NCBI RefSeq assembly: GCF_965638725.1
Contig: NC_134949.1
Span: 14,816,951-14,880,950, forward strand
From: Aptenodytes patagonicus
Lineage: Eukaryota > Chordata > Aves > Sphenisciformes > Spheniscidae
Length of the DNA: 64,000 nucleotides
Reading direction: 5' to 3'
The notes below the pieces were generated by a model. The model was not told where the DNA came from. It searched no databases and saw only the letters and a program-made list of their open reading frames with translations. Positions 22,301 through 37,300 of this stretch are shown in pieces; within the stretch, counting starts at the first letter, position 1; every line of letters starts with the position of its first letter. The position numbers and the translations under genes were made by a program.

Positions 22301-25300
22301 ACATCACAAACTGGAACAAGAACGTCCCCCAGGAACAGATTTAATCACTAGAGGAGTCAGAATTTGAACTCAGAACCTCCTGTGTATATCTATAAGACTT
22401 CCTCAGACTGTACTAGCTACAGATACAGTCTATGTACTGTGAAAAGAGGATACAATCCATTTCCTACTACCAATGTTCGTACCAAAATAACAATTTTCAC
22501 TTTTTCTTCCCATGTGAGATAGTATATCTCAGGGCAATTTAATCTCTTTGGGCACAAACATATTTCAAAAATCAGGTGTGTGACAGAATGAAGACTTTGC
22601 AGCATCCTCCACTGACTTCAGTGACTTAAAGTTAGTTCTGATTGCAGGACGCATTTAAAAGGCTTAAAATAGAAAGACAACGCTACTACCCGTTTTTAAA
22701 AGCCAAACAAGCAATCTCAGTTGCACCTCTGCTGGAAGTAGGGAAGAGACAATATACCTGCTAAGCCATTCTTTGAGACCTTCATTCTGTCTGCTATCAC
22801 AGTTTTAGAATTCGTTTATTCCCTTCCTCCACTCCCATTTCTGTCTGCTATTACCTGTGGATTGCCTTGCCCGAGATCTTACCCTCTTTGTTTCCAAATT
22901 CCACTTTATGTGCAATATCCTTAGGAAATGAGAGTTTCACAGCAGTTCAGAAACAAAAAAAATCTCCCAAGCTACTTTCTCTAGATTTTCTGAGGTATTC
23001 TATTTTCTATGGTTTTGTCTTCCAGAGGCCAGGGCCAAGCTTTGTTTTCCGTGCACTGCACAGCAGTGGACACGGCAGCAGAATGAAACAGTAGATCATT
23101 ATAAGATCATATTGGCAGTTTTTCCACCAAATTTTACTTCACATATATTTTTGTCCTTACACAGCATCACTGAAAGAGAAGCCAAAGCTCTATTGCAAGT
23201 GACAATGAAGTAAGAATCCGTAACCTTATCTGTTGCACTGACTCCAATACTCTGAACACATGCACACTAAAAAAGATAGCCAAATGTCCACTAAAGGTCA
23301 CCTGGTTAAGATTCCAGTTTCAAACAGGAAACAGCATCTGAGGTCAGGCACCTCAGACTCTCCCCACAGGGAAAGGTAGATGCGAGCATTTTACGTAACA
23401 GAAACGAGACTTGTGTAACGTTAAAAGATGGATCAGCAACAAGTTTGGGAAAAGAAACAAACAGAAATGCTGACTCTTGTCTTCCTGTTTTAATGACACA
23501 ATTTATTTCAGAGAGGAGAATTAAGATCCAAAGTTAATTTCTAAAAATTATTTCTCCATTCTGGACATTCAGTTTTACTTTCAAAGATACAAATGGCTAC
23601 TTTATTAATTGAATAAAAAACCCCCTCATAAAATATTTTTAAAAAGTGTGTATATATATTTTTTTTTAACTCTGAAAGCACCTTTCTATGATTGGTACAA
23701 AACAAATACAAATATGTTTCTCTATTAACCTAGAAAGTAAGTTGTGTGATGAAAAACATAGTATTTTCTTTTCATAATGCATGAAATATTTCAAGTCAGT
23801 CAAACATGACCTGCAAAAAAAGAACTGGAAGAGTCCCTTACCTGCCGAGAGATGGAGCTGCTTGTAGGATCTGGCACCGCAGAAATAAGGTTGGCAGTGC
23901 TCTTTCTATGAACACTATTCATACCAGGCATTTTAGTGATTTTACAGGCTTTGCTACTAGAACTAGAGTTTTTGCGTTTTTTTCCTTCTGATTTGTCGAA
24001 AGAAAGGGGTAGAGAAGACACTGCATTATGTGCTCCCAGGGAGTGGTCCCCTGAGTGGTGCACAAGAGAAGATACAGACAGATTAGAAGAGTCAATACTG
24101 CTTACTACCATGCTCATATGTTTCACTGAGTCTGTTGAACTACTTGATAATGAAGTCCGTCCTGAGGGCTCCGATTTGGCACTGAGTGGGCTTGTTCCGT
24201 TATTTGTATTGTGCACAGACATACTGTTATAGGAAGATGTAGCCTGATAGGAGTTCAAAGTTGAACTGGGGTTCAGGACACAGTTCTTTTTGTGGGACCC
24301 TGAAAATGAAGACGAGGAAGATGTCTGCAAAGATAACGAGGATGATGACGACGACTGCGGCTTTTTCTTTTTGTTACTTGAAGACTCATCACTCCGAGAT
24401 GACAGGTCTTTCACTTTTGAGGATTTGCTGGTTTTTGTTTTGGATGGCTTGTGGGATGGGGAAGGGATGACTGCTGGCACTGGTGACACAGCTGATGGCG
24501 CCTTAAAAGTTGAGTCCATGATACTTAGGCTTGCAGCCACGTGAGGAAAAGCCGTAGTGTGTGACATAATGGAATTCGTATCTGACGTTGTCACAAAGGC
24601 TGCATTTGATAACATGGCTGATGTCATTATGTAAGAAGAAGAAGTGATTCTCGAACTGATAGGTGTTGAAGGAATATACACCGCACTGGGGTTGCTGAAA
24701 GGCTGCAAGACCGATGCTGGAAAAGGAGTGGAGACGTGTGCTGCTGGAGAAGGCATGGGACTATCTGCCGCAGGAGGAATTTTCCTAAATAGAGAAGGGG
24801 GGAGGGGCGAATAAGTTTTAGATACATAAAAAATTCCATCTGAACAATGCAAGTAGGAAATGATTTCCAGGAAGGACCAACTTATTAAAAAAGGCAAACC
24901 TAGTTCATTCTAATTTTGATTCCTATTCTACTAATCACATATATTTTAATATTCACAGTTCAAAATCAGCCCTGCATTCTACAACAGCTTAAAAATGCTT
25001 TTACTTCTGATTTTTTTCCCCTCTTCTTAAACTTGCAATTCCATTATGAGGTTCTTTGGGGTTTAACACAAACAACAAAACCCAAAACGTGTGTTTTAAT
25101 ATTGTAGGGACTTGGGAAAGCTGGGTCATGAAGTATATTTTCCTAAAAATTAATTTTGAAATGAGGCACATGAAATCTGTGAAGGCAGCGGAGACCTAAC
25201 AGAAGATGATTAGGTAAAGAACGATGCAGCGTAATTTTCCCTATAAAATTCTGTCACGGCACGTGAGCCCTAAACTGTGTAACTCAGTTAAACCAGAACT

Positions 25301-28300
25301 GAGCTCCACTTCAGCACAAGTGCCCCATGTAGCAATCAAGTGCACAGTGTTACAATTTAATCACTTTATTACAAATTTAATTTCCTATTTTCCTCTCCTA
25401 TGTTACCACACAATTAAAAAATGCAAATAAAATGCCTGATGGTGGGATCTATAAACATTCTAGTCACTATGTTTCATTCATTGCATATGTTTTGCTTGAA
25501 AGTTCAAGTTGTGGAACAGTTTCAGTATCAACCTAAACTCACAGGTTAGATTTGATGAGGGCAGTAAATGAGCCAGTTTGGGGGTTTATGAAGCACTTCA
25601 TCACTGAGCTTAAAGAAGAAAGGAGGAAAGCTTATCCCTTTCCCAATGCAGTGCTAGTCCCAACAGCTCACTTGAGAGCTGGTTAGACAGGATTAACTAG
25701 GTAAGTTATTGATTAATTTCACTGATACTGAAGAATTGGCAGACTATTAAACAATGCTTGATAAGCTTGATAACTAGTTGAGTACTATTCTGAGAATAAA
25801 ATTTAATAATATTACCTGTGAAATTAGTAGTATTCAACTTCCTTTCTATTCAGCCACCACCTTCTATTATTTAATCTAGTCCAGTGTTAAAAAAGAACCA
25901 GACTTCCATAGCGTCTCTTGGAAAATTATCATGTGAGCTTTTCTCATTATTTAGACTAAAATTTAATTCATAGTTTAATCCTATTTCTCTTTGTTAAGAA
26001 GCTGTACATCACCATAACTCTGCCCTTGTTACCCTCACTACTGACACCTTTTCCATTTTTAAAGGCTTACTCTTGCCCTCAAAGAAGTACGGTAGAAGAG
26101 CAGCACTGTGTGTGCTGTTTTATCATAAATCAAATCCTAATTACAAGTGTTCTCTCCTGGTACTCTTCCTATGGAGACTGTCAGACAGAACACTGTTTAT
26201 GGCACAGTTACATAAGGGATTACATACAGCCCATGCAGCCAGAAATGAGGAAGTCCTGCTGCCTGTGACTTGCTACACGAACAAAGCTGCTTATCAGATC
26301 CGTTCCTCACTTTATTTTTAAAGAAGGGCCAATAATTCTTACCCACCTTTGTAAAGTACTTTGAGAACTAGGGATAAAAAGTGCTTTGTAAATGTTATCA
26401 TCGTTCTCAAAATATGGCCTTGCATCCCTTTACCTTTTGTCTCAGCTGGATGAGCCACAGCTACAGAGCTGCACTAGCACTGGTTATAAAATAAGAGCTT
26501 TACGCATACCCCTGCTTGGGGAAGACAGGAAAAGATCAGTCCAGAGGAGGGTTGAGGACGATAGAAGAATACAATAGGGGTTAAGCACTGTGAGCTTCCT
26601 GTGTTACACAGACAAGTAAGTACGGATGGAATTCATTAAAATATTAGAGGTTACATAAACAGCTAGAATTTGGGAAAACATTTACAATTGGATTTAGTGG
26701 GAGCAGGATGAGGCCTGTTTATTTCTTGTATCATATAACTACTACAGAGATTATTTTTGTTTTTCATGATAGTAGTGGTACTAGTGACACATTTTCTTAG
26801 ATGCCCGAGTATCTCTTCTCCTGACAAACAAAGCCAATAGATAACAAGTTTTAATCTTCCTATTTAAGGAAACCAAATTAGTTTTATTTGTGGAAGGTGA
26901 CAGACACTACTAGTTAACAGCCAAATTTACAAAGTAGAAGAGAGGAACCCTTTGCAGATCAAGCGTGATCTGTCTCTAAACAGACATGAAACTGGCCCTT
27001 TTACGGCAAACCCAACCATTTCCAAACTATGTCTCCCAGCACAGTAGCACTGTTACCATCAAGTTACCAGGTTAGTCAGACAAGTCAAGCTTTAGTGTTT
27101 CAAAAATATATTTAAATAAAAATCAAACCTTGTTTATCTAATGGCTGGCATCCAATGAATATAACACAGTCCTGATAATAAACAGTGACATGAAACACTG
27201 CACTTTAGTGTCATTACATTGGAAGAAGAATGCATATTCTGTAGCAGAATACCCCCAAAAAATCAATCCTATCTGCAGATGCCATGAGCTTTTCAAAGAA
27301 AAATTTTTTTAAAAGAATTAGCATCTTTTTTAGAAGTGCAGTCTATTTTAATGTATCTGTGTAGCCAAACCCTATAGTGCTTGGAACATGCATACATGAT
27401 ATAGAGGTGTTTCAATAGGAAGTAATACTCAGAATTTTAAGACCCCAAAGCCCTATGAAGCACTATGGACTAAAAACCTATCATATTCCATCTTATGCAC
27501 AGGCAAACGTGTGTTCCTTATCTTACCTGTCCTTATAAAGACACATGAGTCTTACAGAGCAAAGTCTGAATGGGTGATATGGGTGCATGATACAGGTATA
27601 AAAATCTAGGCAAAATCTAACCTGTGTGTTATAAAATGATATGATATCAAAACCTATCTCCAAACCCAGAAAACACTGAGCTTTAATGCTTTTAAGTAAT
27701 GTTAACAGAACTACTGAATAATTAGTAGTCCCCAGATTCAGAGGGACTAAAAAAACACCCCTAAATGTGGTAGAAATTTACATCAGAATAGGAGATTGTT
27801 CTGTTGTGCTGCACATTCCTTAACAGAGAAGAGAAAATTTGTACTCATATTACTGCTATGCCTTAATACAGAGGTAATTTTACAAACGCTTCCCATGGAG
27901 TGTTTAATTTAGAAGTTTTACAGAATTAAAAATGTTAAACTACCCAGCAAGTGTAAAAAAAATCCCACTTACTTCCACATCTGTGAGTTCAAGTGTTTTT
28001 CTACCATGGAGTTTAGTGCGAATCGAAAATGGTCCCATCTTCTGTCAAAGACATAGTACCCTCTTCCCATTAAGCGACTGCCATATGAACAAAACTGAAA
28101 GAAAAGATATTTCAACGTTGTTTATAAAAAAAATATTTCTACATTATAAAATAATTATCATTTATAGATCAAGGAACACCTTTGTAATTTGTATCATGCA
28201 TATAAAACCTTTAAAAAGGTATTTTTCACTATCTGCAGCATAAATACTTTTTGCATGATACATGAAATATGTGCATAATGTTTCAGCTTAGTGTAGAGTA

Positions 28301-31300
28301 TACTTCATACTTCACTAACAAGTCAGTTTACTATCAGGTACCTATGTGTGACAGGGAAAGAATATAAATACTGAGGTACTGTTAAGGAAGCAATTCTGGC
28401 TAATAATATTCTTACTGCCTCAGAATGACAGTTACACCGTTCTGTGCACATTAAATCTCGTAATTGTGTAACAGGAATAAAAATATAACTGAAGAGGAAA
28501 AAGGTGCAACGGGTGCATCTTTAGTATCTATTTAATAAACAAACAAACCAGTGACATTTCAGTAAAAAAATAAATTATCGTCCATGGCACCTGCGCTACA
28601 ACAGAGCATCGGATACACTCTTCACAGTGTATGAAAATCATCTAGAGGAGTAGTAAATATTTTGAGAATTCTGCAGAGCTCAGGAGTATTTGCACCGCTT
28701 CCTCTGGAGAACTTCCTGAAAAGTCCTACTACACTGAAATGGCATGATCAGGAATCTACCCTTTCTTCAGTCCAGTCTTACTGATCTCACATTACGTAGA
28801 GAATTGCCGCAACACCTACTCGTGGGAGAGAAACCCGTTATAAATCATCTTCAGAAAACAAGACAACTCTCCATCATGCAGGGACCAAGTCACACAAATT
28901 CTGGCTGAGAGCAGAAGCTACTGATGCAGTAGAAAAGCAGCCATTTAAAGTACTTTTCAGCTTAACGGACAGCGAGTGGTGACTGTAACTGTTTATCTTA
29001 AGTCTGTTTCACGACAAGGTTAAACACATTAATTAAAACCACCACCTAAGCTGATAAACTAGCCTCACCTCCCAGTGACACAGATCAGTTACCACTAAGA
29101 GGTAGTTTAAGAAGCTACTGCCTTTTCCCTGTCAACTACTACCACCTAGCTGGGAGAGGGACTACGTAAGGAAAACGGTCCACTTCAATATGAAATTTAG
29201 CAAGTTAGCATAAACTGTGCTGAAGGGGATTTACACCATCTTTTCTGACTTCACATTGATATCGACTAAGAACAGTTGCACTATCAGTAACTGCTTCAGT
29301 TGAGAGATGCTAAGATTTCAAAGAACAGATGAGTCAGTGGGATTTGCCTTGAAACAGAACTAGGATCCTAAAACAAAATGGCTATTGACAGCCATGCCTC
29401 ACTGATGATGCCTGTACGAGAACTGGCTGCACTTAGATTATTTTTTAAATTGTGTGGACACACACACAATGAGCCTTTAGTTTTTTAATTGATAAAGAAG
29501 CAGCCAGCAAAAATGAAGTACAATACGAGAGTACCAAGGAAGCAGGAGGTTACTTCATACCATAGTATTATATGGACTATAATGATTCTTATTTCTGTGT
29601 AAGAACCGAATACAGAATTTCACCTGACTGTCATTTTATATTCAGCTCATACTTTTTCTTAGTGTCTGACAGTACCAAGTTCTCCTTTGCTCTAGGGAAT
29701 ATAGACAATGCTACAGTTACCACAGTGTTCATTTCATTCTGCGTAACATATGGAAAACACCTAAGTGAAGTCTTCATTAATTTTATTCCTTGGCTCAATT
29801 TTGATGAGAAGCAACTGCTTAGAAGTTCAAGAGTTCTCCCATTGCTTCTTGGTTTGTACAGTGTAAACAAATTCACACTGCAGAGAGGATGCCACAAGGC
29901 AGCTCTTACTACTTACAATGAAGTTTCTCGCTAACATGGGAGAAAGACAAAAACAGCTGCCAGAGAAGCACATACATAAGCCACCACCAGAGCAGATGGG
30001 CTACGCCGTGCTCTAGACTTTCCATTTTTAGATGAATGAAACGATAGCTTCTAAGTCCACATACACTCACATAAACTGTATTTAATTACTGCTTCAAACC
30101 AGACTACAAAAATCAATGAAGCACTGTAATAACCCTTTGCTGCCGTATGATTTTCAGAACTATAACCAGTTTCGTAAGAACTACGACAACAAAGAGATTA
30201 CCTGTTCATATCACATTTAGAACAATGCAACTTTTCTCAGTTTAGCAGAATTACACCCAAGTTGCAGTCTACTGAGAGGAAAATCTAAAATTAGAACTTC
30301 CGATTTTCTGCTGCTCATCCTGTCCTGCAACCCAGCAACGTTTGTCACATGCATTGACCAGTCTTCTCCTCCTACCTTATCCCATCCATACCGTTTTCTG
30401 TCAAATGTATTTGTTCTCTTTAGAATACAATTTTCAGAATGTAAGGTCCTCATTCCTTACATTTTTACTAAATTACTTCTTTTTTTCTCCCCTCTCTAAT
30501 TACATAAGAATAACGGCAAGGCATGCCAGCGACAGACACATACCCCAAGAGGTCTGGGATGGTGTCCAGAAAAATGACAGTCTAACTTCTCAGATTCTTC
30601 AGCTCCATCCGCTTCTCCTTCATCACTGGACAATCTGCTCGTTAAATCTCCTCCCATGGAAGGCAGTGGCAGTTCTGGTACATACCCACTGTGGTTTGAA
30701 GAGCTGTTGCTGTTTATGCTATTTGCAGATGACGGTCTAGAAGGAGAATATATATTTAAATCATCAGTGTTCAAAGGCTCTGCAAACCTACCTGCTGGAG
30801 TCAAGCGTCAAAGTAAATTATACCAGAAATGATCATACAAAGAAGGACAGTAAGATACAGAATAGCTGACATTTGGTCTTGTCAGAAATACATCATGAGT
30901 TAACATCAAGTTAATGTTAGCAGAAGCACCTTTGTATTGCCTGAGATTCTAAATTTGCCACGAGGTTGAGTTTAAGATCTTGAGAGGCAAAGTATATAAA
31001 AAATGCAAACAAAAATCAGACATGTATAATCTTCTTACATAGCACCATTACTCTGCTACTTGATTGATCCCAAGGGTCCAGTTATGAAATTTTATTTCAT
31101 ACCAAAATACTACTGAAATTAGTGTACTAAATATAACAAGAGCATTTAGCTGACACCCTCTACAGCTAGATTAGTAAGTGAAGTAACTGGGAGGACCTCT
31201 TACAGCGTGTAGGTTTTCTTTACCTTTGTCTAAAATCCAGTAAAACAAAGTGGGAATGCCTGTGCACCACAGGGTACGATGGTGCCTTGCCTTTCAAAAG

Positions 31301-34300
31301 TAGCTTGGAAACAAATCAGATTAGAAGTAGAGGTGAAAAGGATTCTCAATTACAGTCTGTACAACCAAGTATGTATATGGACCTCTGAGGTTGGAGGAGA
31401 TGTCCACACTGCGCAAAATCTGAAGATGATGATCTTCGATCTCATGAATTTATGTTATCAGGACACAGCAGTCACTAAGACTGTGGACAGGTGCCCTCTT
31501 CTGAACCGAGCAGGGATTGCTCAACAATGTCTATCAGCTAGAAGTAACTGCTGCAGTTGCTGTTGCAAGGGATAGATTGTGCGAGTGCTCAGGAAAAGTC
31601 AGCCTTCAGGAAAAGTCCACCAGGTCAAGCCAAGTCACCTTCAGTGAAACCAGCAAGCTTTGCCTCAGCAGAGCAGGGAGCACTCACATAACCTCTTCCA
31701 GCAGCAGAGCTGCAGGCTTGCTGGCTCCCAGCAAAGCGGTTGCAAGGCTTTCCTCTGGCATGGCTACTTGCAAAAACAAACAGGACGACAGAACAGAGGC
31801 ACTGCAGCAGAAACAGAAGCATAGATTGTACAAACACAACATATGACTGCTAAAATCCTCCTCATCTACCACTACACCTTTGCAATTTCTTCAGCAGACT
31901 CTCACTGAATCGCATTCCAGTTTTGTTTCTTTGGCTGTAACACCTACTAAAACCAATGCCTGCCTGTCCCTCTGTGCTCCTCTCTACATAAGGACTGTGT
32001 AAGGTCACTCCTTTTACAAGAGTTATGCAGACTTCTCACCACTTTATTTATTCACAGGTATTCTTTCATTGTCCTTTCACTCAAACCCTGTAAGGTGCAC
32101 CTCTGCCATTGTATGAATAAAATTTCATTACGGCTTGATGAACACACAGAAAACATTGGAAACGGCTGTCTCTCTAAGACTTGAGACAGCAAATACAACA
32201 AATATCTCCTTGAAATAGGGACTATCTTAGTACAAAAGCCCCCAAATGGGCACTTAATCCTGACCGAGGCTTCTGCAAAGAAAAGACATATGAAACAAAA
32301 TAAATATGAACAAATCCAACTAGTTTAGCTCCATCTACTCCAGCCAAAACTAGTACCAAAAAATCCCCCAGCCAATGAAACGAAACATATGGGAAATTTA
32401 CCAGAGGATAAGTAGAATTCAGTAGATCCAATACATCATACTAGTTTTTCTAAAGGGATGTCTTTAGAAGTTTGCATTGTCTGCCTGAAGACTGTTTCTG
32501 TCCTTTACAAGAAACATCTTCAAAATGAGGAAAGATGGACAGAAACTGCTATGGACAGTTTCAAAGCAATAGTTTTAAGAACTAGCTGCTTACACCATCA
32601 TTTACAATAAATTACACCTTTTTTTTACAAGGCATTCCATTAATGTAATTGGTGAAGTATTTGCAGAGAAAAATTCTACATACATGTACAAAATTTCACC
32701 ACTGGTACCTACCCTGATTCATGTAAATAGACTTGTATTCCTAAAAGTGTCAGAATGACTCGAATGTAAAACTTTCCTAATTATTACTGACCATTTTAGC
32801 AAAAAAATGCAGTTAGTCTGAGATTCCAATCAGAGGGTGGACACAACTCCTCATCCCATTCCCAATCAGATCACAGGCTACCATGGACAGATTTAGGTTA
32901 CTATAAACGTAGTCTATCTTCTACTGCGAAGAGAAACTCTTATATTAGTATGTTTTATCACGCAATAGCCTAAAGAAATACCAAATGCTTACAAAACAAG
33001 TTGTATGAAAGACGACGACATTTCTTACAGCACCTTCAGAATGCAACATTCCGCACTGGAGAATTGTTTACCTTGGAAGTACAGAATTTGGTGGCCTAGA
33101 TTTTGCAGGAGATGTTACTTTAGATTCTTGCCCAGAGTTCACTGAAGATCCTGACAGAGAGTCTTGTGCTGGTGTGGGCTGGCTCTGATAGCTTTCCCTT
33201 GCAGATGGTGGATGCTCTTTGTCTTTTGCAACTTCTTTTTCCCTGGATCGAGCTTTGTGTTCAGCTAGAAGGATGTCAAACTGTTTTTTACGGCCTGGAA
33301 CTGCTCGTCGATGATTAAGTGAATGAGTCTAAAAATAGGGTGGTTAAAAAGCATTTGTGTGTGCATGACATTGTTTATGAGTCCTCTATACTTCCGATAT
33401 ACCACAACTCTAAAAGATAAAATCTACTTCAAACAACTTTAGCCACAGTTATGGAAATAAAGCTGTTATTCCACATTATCTTTGATAATTTATGAAGTCA
33501 TTCTTAAGAAATGCCAACATCAAGGCTAAAATTACTTTTTGCAACAATTTTCATATAATAGAGTCTATTGACTTACCTTTTCCAAAACAGAAAATATAAT
33601 TCCAATAATTTTAAAATATTAAGAAGTAACGTCATTGTAGCTCTTAACTTACAATGAAAAATTGATTTTCTTGGATTGAAAAATGTGCATACACTTTAAA
33701 GCCAATTTAACCGATCATCTCTACTGACAAGCAGCACATACACATACAAACGTTCATTATAAACGTCTTACATTGCTGCTGCTTTTTGACATGAGACTTA
33801 TTACTATCACAAGGGCAGCCTCCAAGTAATTTATTATACAAAAATCATGTTAATTTTTTACTAAAAATTGACTATACTTCAACATTGTTGCACACATGAA
33901 CCAAAAAAGGAGCATTTAAAATAACACTTGTGCTTCTACAAGAAACGTTAATGCTTTTAGCATAACAGAATGACAAGGAAAAAAAAATCTTTTTAGACGT
34001 ATCAGTGGAATAATGCAGATGCTCTGATTCAAAGAAACAGAATTACTCAAAAGAATTACCTGAAGACAGCGTCTGAATACCATACCCATTGTCTGTAAGA
34101 CAGGAGCAGGTATGACCTCTCAAACTACTGTGGTAGGATTTAAACTATAACAAAGCATCTGATATTTTATCTTCTAAGAAAAATACCTTGCAGGTGAGCG
34201 ATCTTGTGCAAGGTTTCTTTGTTTCAGGATCCAGTACTCCACAGTGTTTATTTGGGTCAAATTCTCTTTCTGTTTGATGTGGGGGTGGGGAGAAAAAGGA

Positions 34301-37300
34301 GGAAAAAAAAAAGATTATTACAGAAATTTTAACCAGAGTAGCTATAATTTTTGCTTGATAGTACTTAATTCAACCAGGCTCAACCTGAACCACTGTTCCC
34401 AACCCTAGCACCCCATAATAGTGTGATGTGCATCACTCAGTTGTGCATTTTTCGTCCTTACATGTTTCAAACTATTTAGAGCAGGATTTCAACCACAGAC
34501 TTCATAGAAATAAGTCTGCTTACAGAGCTGTGCTCAATAGAGTGGCCCAAACACAGGACCAAGCTAAATAACCGCAAGTTCAAGTCCCTCTCTAACACTG
34601 GCTGCCTCCGAGGCCGCGAAATACAGCACTTGCAAATCTAGCTTCTGAGTTTGGCTAAGACACATACAGACTAAATATCCAAGTGCTTTGAACAACATTT
34701 CCTTGACACACTTGGAAACTCTGAAAAACAACCCATGGTATCTCAAAAGTTAATGCAAGATTACTAGTGGCATTTTAAAAACAAAATTTATCTAAATCTG
34801 TCCCTGAGATCTGTGTAAAAATAACGTGTATGTTAGTCCTTATTTCCCTAAGTGAAGGGAGGCATGGAGTTTAAAGTTTGCGGACATTATGAAAAAAAAA
34901 GGCATTTACATGAGTTCTACTCATGATTAACATTAAAAGTGCATTAATATTTAATATGCTGTATTTGCATATTTCATTTTCATTAATATTTTAGTATTTA
35001 TATACCACAGATAACATCACCACCTTCAGGTTATGTTAATATAATTTTAGGGCTTGCACTACAGAGCTGTAACAATACTATGGCCATACACTTTTTAATT
35101 TATGCCACCAAAAAAATCTACCATTATCTTTATACACCTTGACATTGTACGTTTTAATTGGCAGACTGGTTTGCTTTTGTTTGATAGTGGAATATAAACT
35201 ATTTACCAAAGCCTATTTTAACTATACAGTGGTGTTACATTCAGATATAATAAACATCCTGTACTCAAATACAACATTTAATCTGAGGATCTAAAAATTC
35301 TTTATAAACAAATCGGAGCTAAGATGGAAGACGGCAATTCACAGCTATGTCACAATGTTAAGACAGCATCACAGCAAGTAGAACATAGCTGGAAGAAGAA
35401 ACGTGAAGCCAAGTAGCCTACATTAGAAGACAACTGTCGTCCAGATATCACAATTACTAAATTAGCAGTTTTATGTATTCTGCTATATGGACTTAAAAAT
35501 GGTAAAGCAAACATTAAATGGTTACGTTATCGACCTACTAGGAGAGACACACCAAAAAGTGAGCTTGGAAAAAACAGTTGGCACTGTTTTTTTGGTGAAA
35601 TCTACATAGGGACTGAAATCTGTCACAAGGAGTTGTAGTTTCTGTGGCCTTTACAGCACAACAGAAACAGAAAAGTAGCTGTGTATGACTAAATATAATA
35701 AACATTTTTTTCTAGTTAATGGATGAAAGTGCATGTTCATGAACTAAAGGAGTTAACTACTCTTGTTTTTTGAGTGTATGATATTCCTATCACAGTTTCC
35801 TGACTCACCGGCCTAAAAACCTTCAACACAAATTAAAAAACAAGCTAAATAGATTATATGGACTTATAAATATGCCTTCAAATGAAAAATCCTGAGGGTC
35901 ATCATAAGGCTGTGGAATGCGCTCTGAAAGTCACCAGGCGAGGACTGTTTTGGACCAACAGGGAAACACGCTTCAAAAATCAAAAGTGCTCCCTTCAGGA
36001 GAATCCAGATTGCTACTTGTCAATAAGAGTGTCCCAACCAAGAGAGACTTGCAGGACTGGCTATAGCAAAGCCAGTTTTTAGGAAACCACATAGAGGTAA
36101 AATCAACAGAATGAGTTATAGTCAGAAAAAGTGGAAGCCTCTGCCATCTACTGAACAACAAAATAACATGCTTTCCCTGAGAAACAGAAAATACTAAACA
36201 AACAGGAAACCACTTCTCCTGGCTGAAGCGTGCGTGACTGTTCCAGAGAATCATGAAAATCTAATTGCCAGCTACAGACGTGCCTGGTTTGGGCAACACA
36301 TTAAATGAAGATTAGCATCTTCTCAATAACAAAATGCAGCTTCTGACTACCTCTGTATTAGGAAATGTGTAGCGTGAGAACCCTAGACTCCTGTGCACGG
36401 GCACAGCTTGAGAAAGCTGTTTCTCCAGAATGGATTCCACTTCTTCACGTTCGGTGAACGGAGTGAAAAGCATTCATTATAACCTCACCAAAAGAAGAGG
36501 AAGGGTCAAAACTGAATTGTCTCAAACTCCTGTTTGCAACATAACAAATATTCTTGGTGTAAACTGGGCATCTGCATTCTTTAACTTCACCCCAAAGAGA
36601 ACAAGAACTAAGGAAGATTTAGGAAAAAGATTTTTTTCCTTTTTTTTCAGTTTGCTACTAGGGAACACAGATCCACTTATGGTGGGCAGCTACAGTGTCT
36701 TTTGTGATTCCACGACCTGTTTCCTCTCTCTCACCAACAACAGTGCTCCTGAAAAGGGGGCAGGTTCATTCATCGCCCAAACAACCACCAGCTCTCAGCA
36801 AAGAAAAAAACCAAACTTCAGCCACAGTCAGGGAAATGGTATGAGAGAGAGCGGAGGTTGCTAAAAAGGAAAGAAAACAGATGTAAACCAGTCAGACCTA
36901 TTAAGGAGCTTCAAAAATTAACAGCTGCACAGTTCCACAGCAGCGCACTGAGGGAAACCTAAATCCCCTAGCCACCGTCTCATTCTTTTAATGTGAAATG
37001 AAATGAAATCTATGGGATATCTAAAATAATCATCTCATTGACCTTCCAAGATATTTTTCTCAGCCTTTGCACAGTTCTGTATAACAATGGAGAGGAGTCC
37101 ATCATAGTGACACACAATCTACAGGCAATTCATCTACAGTGCTCTCAGGACTTCTCCTGTTTGCATCATTGCTAAATTATTGTGTTGCTGCACCAATACG
37201 TGAGGCATCAGAAGCAAGACTGAACGGATTCTAAATCTGATAATAACAGAGGAGCTTTAAAAAAAAGTATTAATCCTGTGGATTTGTTAACCATATAAAA

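Noticed and set aside
24261-24544. Acidic plus-strand frames rich in Asp and Glu.
   Set aside because: They are the antisense of the Ser/Lys-rich ATXN7L1 exon G.
36430-36864. A 144-codon plus-strand frame.
   Set aside because: It has no recognisable motif, ends in low-complexity text and lies in an ATXN7L1 intron; chance openness is the simpler explanation.
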